The notes under the pieces are model-generated. The model was not told the origin of the DNA, did not search any database, and saw nothing but the letters and a program-made list of their open reading frames with translations. Positions 1 through 7,304 of a stretch of DNA of 64,000 nt are shown one piece after another (position 1 is the first letter of the stretch; each line of letters begins with the position of its first letter). Source of the DNA: Marinilabiliales bacterium. GTDB taxonomy: Bacteria; Bacteroidota; Bacteroidia; Bacteroidales; SZUA-534. Location of the stretch: contig DOTG01000041.1 in NCBI GenBank assembly GCA_003512955.1, positions 316,494 to 380,493 of the forward strand, in the 5' to 3' direction. The position numbers and the translations under genes are program-made.

Positions 1-1
1 T

Positions 2-2716
2 TCAGTCCTTAGGACCTTTGCCCAGGCTTTTAAAGTTTATGATGAGATGGAAGAGCAGGAATGGAAAGACCTCTTTGTGAAAATGTATTACAAAGTTTAT
101 GAATACAATCCCGATTTCTATAAACTCTGGGACAGTTGGGAATTGAATCAATTTGATCCAACATGGACCAAAGATCATGGAAGGTATGCAGTTACAGTGT
201 TTAAACAAAATGGGATGATAAAATCGAGCGCATCATTGCGGAGCGTGGATGGTGAAAATGAACGCTACCTGCGGATAAAAGCGCTTTCGTGCGACATGCT
301 TTGGGAACCTTATTGGGATGAATTTTTAGAAGAAACCGAAACCAAAAAATTCATGACCAGTATTTCGTCGCCTATTTACCGTAATGGACAATTTGCAGGG
401 ATTGTGGCCGCCGATATATTGATGGACAAATTCCAGAAAATTGTTACCGATATTGAACCATATAAAAATACTGTGGCCTTTTTGGTTTCGAATCAAGGTG
501 TTTTTGTTGGGCATGATAACGAAAAATTAATTGGTGAGAATATCAAGGAACTTTATCCCGAATATGAAAAGCAATTCCAGATGATGGATTTGGTTAAAAA
601 AGGTGAAGCCAAGGTTTTTCGGGCAAAAGACAACAAAGGCAGCAAGGTATTAGTAGCATTGGCCCCAATTCAGGTGGGCGATGATAAGGCACCTTGGTCG
701 CTGGGATTGATCATCCCTATTAAACCGGTTTTAAAAGAGGCCAATACGGCTCAAATCATTTCATTGCTGGTTGCATTTATTGGTATTGTGGTACTTACTA
801 TTGTAGTATTAATTATTTCCAGAAATATCAGCCGTTCCTTGAAGAAAACCACCAACATTCTTGAAAAACTTTCGGTTGGTGATATCGAAGGGATTGATGA
901 TCTTGAAATTTCTACCGGTGATGAGGTGGAAAAGATGGCTAACTCAGTCAATCGGTTAAAAGAAGGGTTGAACAAAACTTCTGTTTTTGCCGACCATATT
1001 GGCAAAGGAAATTTGGATGCTGCATTTGAACCGCTTGGCGATAATGATGTATTGGGCAATTCATTACTTGAGATGCGCAAAAGCCTGAAACATGCCGAAG
1101 AGGAAGAGCTCAAACGGAAAATTGAAGATGATAAAATGAATTGGGCGACCCAGGGATTGGCAAAATTCAGTGAAATCCTTCGGACCAACTCCAACAATAT
1201 TGAGGAGCTTTCATTCAATATCATGCGCAATTTGATTAATTATTTGGATGTGAACCAGGGAGCCCTGTTTGTTGTGGACGACACCGACGAAAGCCAGATA
1301 GAATTTGAACTCAAATCGGCTATTGCCTATGGAAGGGATAAATACCTCAAAAAACGGGTGGGTATAGGTGAAGAATTGGTGGGCCGTTGTGCATTTGAAA
1401 AGAAAACCATTTACATGACAGACATTCCAAAGGACTACATTCAAATTACTTCTGGAATGGGAACAGCCAATCCATCATCATTATTGTTGGTCCCTTTGAT
1501 TCTGAACGAGGAAACATTTGGAGTTATTGAACTGGCTTCGTTCCATCCCATCGAAAAATATAAAATTGATTTTGTTGAGAAGTTAGGTGAGAGCATTGCC
1601 TCAACGGTGGCATCGGTTAAGGTGAATGAACGGACTACCAAGCTCCTGGGGCAATCGAAACAGCAAGCAGAGGAATTGGCCGCGCAGGAAGAAGAGATGC
1701 GTCAGAATCTGGAAGAACTGCAGGCTACTCAGGAAGAAGCCGCACGCAGGGAGTTCGAAACAACAGGTATCATCAATGCCCTTGGAAATTCGGCTTTTAT
1801 GGTGGAATACGATTTGGAAGGTACCATCCTAAGCTGTAACGCAAAATATGCCGATATGTTAGGCCTGTCCCAAGAACAGATCATTGGTCAAAAACATTCT
1901 AGCGGTTATGACTTTACCCCGGAAATGAGGGCCAATTACAACCTGTTTTGGGGAGATTTACGAAGAGGCATTTCGAAAAAAGAGATTAACAAGATTCATT
2001 TAAATGGCCGCGATTTTTGGGTGGACGAAACTTACACGCCCATTATAAATATGCATGAGGATAAGACCTACAAAATCCTGAAAATAGGATTTGATATTAC
2101 AGAACAAAAACTGAAAGAGCAAAAACTGAAAGAGCAGGAAGAAAAGCTTATCGAAGAGAACAAACTGTTGGCCGATTATCAACTTAAGATTGAACAGTTG
2201 CAGCAGAAGGTATCGGAGCTTCAAAAAAAACCGGCTGAAGTTTCAACCTCAAGCCCTTCAATAGCTAGCGTAGAAACAAAACGGGCGGACTCAAAAATAG
2301 TATCCAGTGGCGATAACCTGCTCGATTGGGTTCCTGAATTCAGGTTGGATATTGCCGAAATGGATGAACAGCACCAGCAGTTGATTCATTTGGCTAACCA
2401 GATGTTTGCGTCCTTTAAACTGGATAAAAACAAAAAGGAAATTAAAGACAACCTCCGGAGTTTTGTGGATTTTGCCTCATACCATTTTGGAAACGAAGAG
2501 AATTACTTTGAACAGTTTGGCCTGCAATCGGCAAAAGATCATTTATTGGAACACAAACAGTTTATCAAAGAGATTACGCAATTCCAGACGGATTACGCGG
2601 CCAATAAAGTCAAATTCCTGGATGGGACTATGAACTTTATAAAGAATTGGCTTCACCAACATTTTACCGGAACTGACCGAGATTATATCAGCTTGTTTAA
2701 AGAAAACGGGTTATAG
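2..2716 (+). CDS. 5'-truncated dCache-HAMP-GAF-PAS membrane sensor with C-terminal bacteriohemerythrin domain
   Basis: The reading frame is open to the first bases of the window, so the start and first membrane helix lie upstream. The ATG at 47 is internal. Counting from that Met: end of an extracytoplasmic double-Cache domain (to about 230), one transmembrane helix (234-260), HAMP (260-312), GAF (about 385-530), a heptad coil containing EEMRQNLEELQATQEE (530-572), PAS (572-690), a second coil, then bacteriohemerythrin (757-885). The diiron ligands are all visible: His in EMDEQHQQL, His and Glu in YHFGNEE, two His in DHLLEHKQF, His and Asp in LHQHFTGTD. Hemerythrin domains of this type bind O2 or NO in other proteins. 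No kinase, cyclase, HPt or MCP output domain is present, so how it signals is unknown. The gene at 7305-9737 is a paralogue sharing Cache, HAMP, GAF and coil. The domain call is firm, the ligand is inferred. Confidence 0.93.
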   Translation, partial: SVLRTFAQAFKVYDEMEEQEWKDLFVKMYYKVYEYNPDFYKLWDSWELNQFDPTWTKDHGRYAVTVFKQNGMIKSSASLRSVDGENERYLRIKALSCDMLWEPYWDEFLEETETKKFMTSISSPIYRNGQFAGIVAADILMDKFQKIVTDIEPYKNTVAFLVSNQGVFVGHDNEKLIGENIKELYPEYEKQFQMMDLVKKGEAKVFRAKDNKGSKVLVALAPIQVGDDKAPWSLGLIIPIKPVLKEANTAQIISLLVAFIGIVVLTIVVLIISRNISRSLKKTTNILEKLSVGDIEGIDDLEISTGDEVEKMANSVNRLKEGLNKTSVFADHIGKGNLDAAFEPLGDNDVLGNSLLEMRKSLKHAEEEELKRKIEDDKMNWATQGLAKFSEILRTNSNNIEELSFNIMRNLINYLDVNQGALFVVDDTDESQIEFELKSAIAYGRDKYLKKRVGIGEELVGRCAFEKKTIYMTDIPKDYIQITSGMGTANPSSLLLVPLILNEETFGVIELASFHPIEKYKIDFVEKLGESIASTVASVKVNERTTKLLGQSKQQAEELAAQEEEMRQNLEELQATQEEAARREFETTGIINALGNSAFMVEYDLEGTILSCNAKYADMLGLSQEQIIGQKHSSGYDFTPEMRANYNLFWGDLRRGISKKEINKIHLNGRDFWVDETYTPIINMHEDKTYKILKIGFDITEQKLKEQKLKEQEEKLIEENKLLADYQLKIEQLQQKVSELQKKPAEVSTSSPSIASVETKRADSKIVSSGDNLLDWVPEFRLDIAEMDEQHQQLIHLANQMFASFKLDKNKKEIKDNLRSFVDFASYHFGNEENYFEQFGLQSAKDHLLEHKQFIKEITQFQTDYAANKVKFLDGTMNFIKNWLHQHFTGTDRDYISLFKENGL

Positions 2717-3004
2717 GGCATTTTGATTCCGCAAGTAAAATATTAAACAGAAAGAAAATGAACGGTTTAGTTGCAGCATGACTTCATTAAATCAGATGAT
2801 ACAAATTGTTGTAAGATATTCGCTCCCAGAATAATTGTACTGCGGTTTGTGGATATTAAGGATTACTTTAATAGCGTTTCTTGGTAAATTTGTCGAGTTC
2901 AGTTTTAAAATTTTCATCTCCATGTTTTTATAACAATCCGTTTTATTCTCTTTATTTTAAAAAGATTCATTTGTACCTTTAAGCATTATTAAAAAGTTCC
3001 GGAA

Positions 3005-3409
3005 ATGAAAATCATTTTGGTTGACGATAACGAAGAATTCAGAATAAATATCCAATACTTCTTGGAAAAAAAACTGGGTCACGAAGTAATCGCCTCTTTT
3101 CCCGATGGTATTACTTTTTTTGATGCTATAGATGATTTAAGCCCCAACATAGTTTTAATGGATATCTCCATGCCCATTCTTGATGGATATGCCATTACAA
3201 AAAGAATCAACTGGGAATACAGCCACTATCATGTTATTGCAGTAACCATGTATAAAGATATTGCCTACCTGCAAAAGTTAATTGAGGTAGGGTTTAAAGG
3301 TTGTGTGTATAAATCTGACGTGTATTCCGAATTACCCAAAGCAATTGAAGCTGTAATAGATGGAAAATACTTTTGGCCCAATGGAATAGAGTTGAGTACA
3401 AATCTTTAA
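3005..3409 (+). CDS. single-domain response regulator (receiver only)
   Basis: A 134-residue protein made of one CheY-like receiver domain. The acidic pair Asp7/Asp8, phospho-acceptor Asp53 (VLMDISMP), Thr81 and Lys103 are all in place, so it should be phosphorylated normally. It ends directly after the fold with a short tail and has no DNA-binding or enzymatic output. Such proteins act as phosphate shuttles or through protein contacts. It stands alone, about 290 bases after the hemerythrin-containing sensor and on the same strand. Neither that sensor nor its paralogue has a kinase domain, so the kinase partner is not nearby. The multi-PAS histidine kinase at 46756-50184 is one in-window candidate, but only by exclusion. 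The start ATG at 3005 gives the usual beta-1 MKIILVDD. Confidence 0.93.
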   Translation: MKIILVDDNEEFRINIQYFLEKKLGHEVIASFPDGITFFDAIDDLSPNIVLMDISMPILDGYAITKRINWEYSHYHVIAVTMYKDIAYLQKLIEVGFKGCVYKSDVYSELPKAIEAVIDGKYFWPNGIELSTNL

Positions 3410-3769
3410 TCGTAAATCAATGACGTTAAATTACGGTTTGTAGGTATAAAATAAAATTAACCGCATCCCAAAGATCGGGAACCGGATGCCGGAAGCCGAA
3501 GACAGGGGAGGCTGAAATTCATTTGCCCATTTGGTCACTAGTTCATTAGCACATCAGCACATAATCTTGTGTCTCGCATCTATCAATCTCACATCTTGAT
3601 ACTGACTGCTTAATACTAAAATATTTATCACAAAAAAATAGGGCTGAGGTTTTCAGATGTTAGGTAATTTCGATTTCATAATAATTTATTTATAACAAAT
3701 AATAGAATCACTTCTTTTGAACCCGTTTTTTTTGTATCCTTGGATAAAGGAACTATTAAAATTAAAAAC
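3410..3769. other. intergenic region, no gene seen
   Basis: This 360-base stretch has no convincing reading frame. It contains a G/C-richer patch near 3460-3515 and, at about 3570-3600, a low-complexity sequence made of TCTC and ACATC units. Its reverse complement resembles the intergenic sequence at 43951-43980. The probable promoter of the NIF3 gene is at its right end. Confidence 0.5.
3716..3742 (+). promoter_or_regulatory. possible Bacteroidota-type promoter of the NIF3/zinc-ribbon operon
   Basis: TTTG at 3716-3719 is followed after 15 bases by TATCCTTG (3735-3742), one mismatch from the TAnnTTTG consensus. The spacing is slightly short. If used, transcription would begin near 3750, which excludes the TTG at 3740 as a start codon and supports the ATG at 3770. 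Confidence 0.4.
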
Positions 3770-4867
3770 ATGCAAATCAACCATTTAATTAATTATCTGG
3801 AAGATATAGCCCCTTTGGTATTACAGGAAACCTATGACAATTCAGGTTTATTGGTTGGAAACCGCTCCGATGAAATTTCTGCGGTTTTAATCACGCTTGA
3901 TGTTACCGAAGAGGTTATTGATGAAGCAAAAACACTTGGGGCCAACCTTATTTTAGCTCACCATCCCATCATCTTTGGTGAGTTAAAAAAGCTAAACGGA
4001 ACCAATTATGTGGAACGTACCCTAATATCGGCCATTAAAAATGAAATAGCCATCTATGCCGCACATACCAATTTAGATAATGTATTACATCATGGAGTAA
4101 ATTCTAAAATTTGTGAATTATTGGAGTTGAAGAACTGCAAAGTGTTACAACCGCTTAAATCGCAATTGACCAAGCTGGTAGTTTTTGTCCCTAATGATCA
4201 TGCTGAGAAAGTACGAAATGTTTTATTTAACGCGGGTGCAGGCAAAATTGGCAATTATGATGCTTGCAGTTTCAATTCCCAGGGTGAAGGGACTTTCCGC
4301 GCCGGTGAAAGTGCTCATCCTTTTGTGGGGCAAATAAATGTCATTCATCAGGAACCTGAGACCCGGATTGAAACAATTATCCCCACCTATATAACCTCAA
4401 AAGCTGTAAAAGCAATGTTGGAAGCCCATCCCTACGAGGAAGTGGCCTACGATTTAATCCCGTTGCAAAACGAATGGGTTCATGCAGGTTCAGGTTTGAT
4501 TGGTGAGCTGGAAATACCTATGGATGCACAGGGTTTTTTACAAAAGGTAAAAATTACCATGAAAACCGGATGCATCAGGCATACCCAACTGCTCCAGAAA
4601 CCGATAAAGAAAGTGGCTGTTTGTGGAGGTTCGGGCAGTTTTTTGTTGAACCATGTCATTAAAGCCGGTGCCGATGTTTTTATTTCGTCCGATTTTAAGT
4701 ACCATCAATTCTTTGATGCCGATAAAAACATTGTGATTGCTGACATCGGGCATTTTGAAAGTGAACAATTCACAAAAGAACTTTTTTATGAATTAGTTAC
4801 CAGAAAATTTTCTACTTTTGCAGTTCATTTGTCGAAAATAAATACAAATCCGATAAAATACTTATAG
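3770..4867 (+). CDS. NIF3-like dinuclear metal centre protein (YqfO/DUF34 family, with inserted domain)
   Basis: A 365-residue NIF3/DUF34 protein. Metal-ligand motifs are AHHPIIF (about residue 65), HTNLDN (about 93) and, near the C-terminus, SSDFKYHQ and DIGHFESE. Between the two halves lies an extra domain of roughly 100 residues (about 130-230), as in the long Bacillus YqfO type, where it resembles a PII/CutA-like fold. Family members form toroidal hexamers. The biochemical role is unsettled, and GTP cyclohydrolase I-like annotations are not reliable. The ATG at 3770 is chosen because a promoter-like element overlaps the upstream TTG. Four bases separate its stop from the zinc-ribbon gene, so the two are one operon. 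This gene pair recurs in Bacteroidota. Confidence 0.95.
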   Translation: MQINHLINYLEDIAPLVLQETYDNSGLLVGNRSDEISAVLITLDVTEEVIDEAKTLGANLILAHHPIIFGELKKLNGTNYVERTLISAIKNEIAIYAAHTNLDNVLHHGVNSKICELLELKNCKVLQPLKSQLTKLVVFVPNDHAEKVRNVLFNAGAGKIGNYDACSFNSQGEGTFRAGESAHPFVGQINVIHQEPETRIETIIPTYITSKAVKAMLEAHPYEEVAYDLIPLQNEWVHAGSGLIGELEIPMDAQGFLQKVKITMKTGCIRHTQLLQKPIKKVAVCGGSGSFLLNHVIKAGADVFISSDFKYHQFFDADKNIVIADIGHFESEQFTKELFYELVTRKFSTFAVHLSKINTNPIKYL

Positions 4868-4871
4868 CAAA

Positions 4872-5639
4872 ATGACGGATACAGTTAATAAAGAAGGGAA
4901 ACACGTAGAAATAACCATGGAGCAGAAGCTTAAATATTTGTATGATCTGCAAATGGTTGATAGTGAGATTAACAAAATCTCCATGCTTCGGGGTGAATTA
5001 CCCCTTGAAGTTCAGGACCTTGAAGATGAATTGGCGGGATTAAGCACAAGGATTGAAAACCTGAAAGTGGAAGTCAAAGAATTGGAGCAGGCAGTGGCAA
5101 ATAAGAAAAATGAGATTGTTGGCGCCCAATCATTGATTAAAAAATATCAGGATCAGCAAAACAATGTCCGCAATAACCGTGAATTTGATTCACTTTCAAA
5201 AGAAATTGAGTTCCAGACTTTGGAAATCCAGCTTTGCGAGAAACGCATCAAAGAGTTTACCACCGAAATCGAAAAGAAGAATGAATACATTGCTTCTTCT
5301 CAACAAACGTTCGATGAGCGCAACGGTGATTTGATGGTAAAGCAAAAGGAACTGAATTCCATTGTTTCCGAAACGCAAATCGAAGAACAACGCCTGCATG
5401 GAAAAATTACTGAAATAGAAAGCCATATTGATGAAAGGTATGTTCATGCCTATCGCCGGATTAAAAGCAATGCCCGGAATGGTCTGGCAGTAGTTACTGT
5501 TCAACGCGATGCCTGCGGTGGCTGTTTCAACAAAATCCCCCCGCAGCGACAGGTTGACATCCGCGCACGCAAACGGATAATTGTTTGTGAGTATTGTGGC
5601 CGCATTTTAGTTGATGCCGGATTAGGTGAAGAAAACTAA
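4872..5639 (+). CDS. coiled-coil protein with C4-type zinc ribbon
   Basis: A 255-residue cytoplasmic protein. Residues 15-190 are almost entirely heptad-repeat coiled coil, expected to form a helical hairpin. The C-terminus holds four cysteines in two pairs, CGGC and CEYC (about residues 215-242), forming a zinc ribbon. This is the architecture of the CT398/zf-RING_7 family, whose members are proposed to act near the flagellar/secretion or transcription machinery, but no single function is agreed. It starts 4 bases after the NIF3 stop and is followed directly by an intrinsic terminator, so it is the last gene of that operon. An internal Met at 4917 would give a protein starting at the conserved MEQKLKYLYDLQ. 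Confidence 0.93.
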   Translation: MTDTVNKEGKHVEITMEQKLKYLYDLQMVDSEINKISMLRGELPLEVQDLEDELAGLSTRIENLKVEVKELEQAVANKKNEIVGAQSLIKKYQDQQNNVRNNREFDSLSKEIEFQTLEIQLCEKRIKEFTTEIEKKNEYIASSQQTFDERNGDLMVKQKELNSIVSETQIEEQRLHGKITEIESHIDERYVHAYRRIKSNARNGLAVVTVQRDACGGCFNKIPPQRQVDIRARKRIIVCEYCGRILVDAGLGEEN

Positions 5640-5658
5640 CAAGTAGTTATTATATTGG

Positions 5659-5689
5659 AAAAAGGTTGTCATTTCTGGCAACCTTTTTT
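5659..5689 (+). terminator. intrinsic terminator after the zinc-ribbon gene
   Basis: AAAAAGGTTG (5659-5668), a 10-base loop, then CAACCTTTTTT (5679-5689): a 10-bp stem ending in a T-run, located 20 bases after the stop codon. Confidence 0.85.
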
Positions 5690-5722
5690 ACTTTTATCAA
5701 CCTTGATTCATAATTGGAAACG

Positions 5723-7186
5723 GTGAATTATACAAAACACATATCAGCCCTCATCCTAATTTCGATCATTGGTATGCCCTGTTTTTCGCAGTTTCATTAT
5801 TCAGATCAGGAGCAAAATATTCAGAACCGGATTTTAGATTTGACGTGGAACAACACACATTCCATTGAAAACAACTCAACCAATGGGATACGGTTCTGGC
5901 TGCACGGTTATCAGGCTTTTATTTTTCAAATTACTTCACCGGCCCGGCTTTCAAACGATTCAACCTTACAGGTGATTCAAAAGATGGAGCAGCATATTTT
6001 TGAGTTGGATTCAGAAAGCCCCTATTTCCATTATTGTTTGGCTGATTTATGCTTGATGCAGAGTTATTTGTATTTTTTAGATGATGAACTCTTAACTGCT
6101 TTGACCGCTTTTTGGAAAGCAAAAAGACATTATTCAAGCAATACGGAAAAATTTCCTGGTTTTTTACCCAACCAGAAACATCAGTTTATTGACAAAGCTG
6201 TTATGGATCGGTTGAATGATGTATTTGCCAACAAGAAAGAAACAACCCAGCCGATAGGAGAGAATCCGTTAACCTCATTTTGGCACGCAACTTTGTTAAA
6301 ATCTGCCCAAGATTTAGCGTTGAATCGTGAAATTAAACTGTTAGGTTTTTTGGTTGAAGCATCTTTTGATGGAAATCCCACCATCGTTGGTTCCAACGAA
6401 CTTGATGAAATTTTGCACGATACCTCAAAGGGACCCTTAGAGAGCTTTGCCATACAGATGGCACTAAAAAAGAACGAACATTATATCAAACAACTTCAGG
6501 TTTTAAACCAAGCTGATTCGTTGGGTTTTAATCAACGGCTGAATATATTGAACTTGTATCTGGGTGTGGCCTATCTGAATCAGATAAACCCAAGGGCGGA
6601 GATGTATTTGAGAGAATTTCTGAAACATCAACAGAAAGAAAATCTTGTTGCCTACGCTCAATTAAAGCTTTCCTGGTTTTACCTGTTGAACGATAAAATG
6701 GAATTCCAAAATTGTTTACAGAAAATAAATGATGTTTCAAATCTTAGAACATTGGAAGACAAGCAAGCTAAGTATGAAATTGTACATGTATCCGGTTGGA
6801 ATCAGGGATTGATTAAAAGCAGGTTGCTTTTCGATGGTGGCGATTACAGGCAATCGGTGACAGAGTTGCTTAAAATGAAACACGAATTGCCGATGTTAAG
6901 TAAGGGGCAAAAGCTTGAATATGCTTACCGTTTAGCCCGGTCGTACGACAAATTGTGCGATTACGGGAAGGCTGTTAAATTCTATCAAATGGTGGTGAAC
7001 TCCGAACCTCAATCGGAATTCTATTATCCGGCTTATGCCGCGTATTATTTGGCCGGGGTATATTTAAAGCTCAATAAACCAGATGAAGCAAAAGTTTATT
7101 TCAATGCTTGTTTACAAAAAGATTCGCCTATTTATAAGTCCGCCATCCACCGAAAAGCAAAGGAATCGTTACGCCAGTTGAATTAA
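5723..7186 (+). CDS. secreted TPR-repeat protein, function unknown
   Basis: About 487 residues. The N-terminus is a signal peptide (hydrophobic ALILISIIG, then CFSQ before FHY), so the protein is exported to the periplasm or outer membrane. The rest is helical. The last 120 residues contain recognisable tetratricopeptide units (for example YRLARSYDKLCDYGKAVKFY and AAYYLAGVYLKLNKPDEAK). No ATG precedes the signal peptide. GTG at 5723 is chosen, and TTG at 5714 would add three residues. It follows a terminator, so it is expected to be transcribed separately. It converges with the sensor gene at 7305. Such TPR proteins are common in Bacteroidota, and a specific role cannot be read from the sequence. 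Confidence 0.88.
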   Translation: MNYTKHISALILISIIGMPCFSQFHYSDQEQNIQNRILDLTWNNTHSIENNSTNGIRFWLHGYQAFIFQITSPARLSNDSTLQVIQKMEQHIFELDSESPYFHYCLADLCLMQSYLYFLDDELLTALTAFWKAKRHYSSNTEKFPGFLPNQKHQFIDKAVMDRLNDVFANKKETTQPIGENPLTSFWHATLLKSAQDLALNREIKLLGFLVEASFDGNPTIVGSNELDEILHDTSKGPLESFAIQMALKKNEHYIKQLQVLNQADSLGFNQRLNILNLYLGVAYLNQINPRAEMYLREFLKHQQKENLVAYAQLKLSWFYLLNDKMEFQNCLQKINDVSNLRTLEDKQAKYEIVHVSGWNQGLIKSRLLFDGGDYRQSVTELLKMKHELPMLSKGQKLEYAYRLARSYDKLCDYGKAVKFYQMVVNSEPQSEFYYPAYAAYYLAGVYLKLNKPDEAKVYFNACLQKDSPIYKSAIHRKAKESLRQLN

Positions 7187-7304
7187 GTCACGGAAAGATA
7201 CTATTCTTAGGTAAAGTGCCTACCAGTAAAGGGCTCAAAACAGAGTAATGAACCAACGCGTTATTTGCCACCTATCTATGGATACCAAAAGTATCCGGAT
7301 CAAA

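Noticed and set aside
751..1230. 159-codon minus-strand frame within the first sensor gene
   Set aside because: It is antisense to the TM/HAMP/GAF coding region, has no domain of its own and follows from codon use of the real gene.
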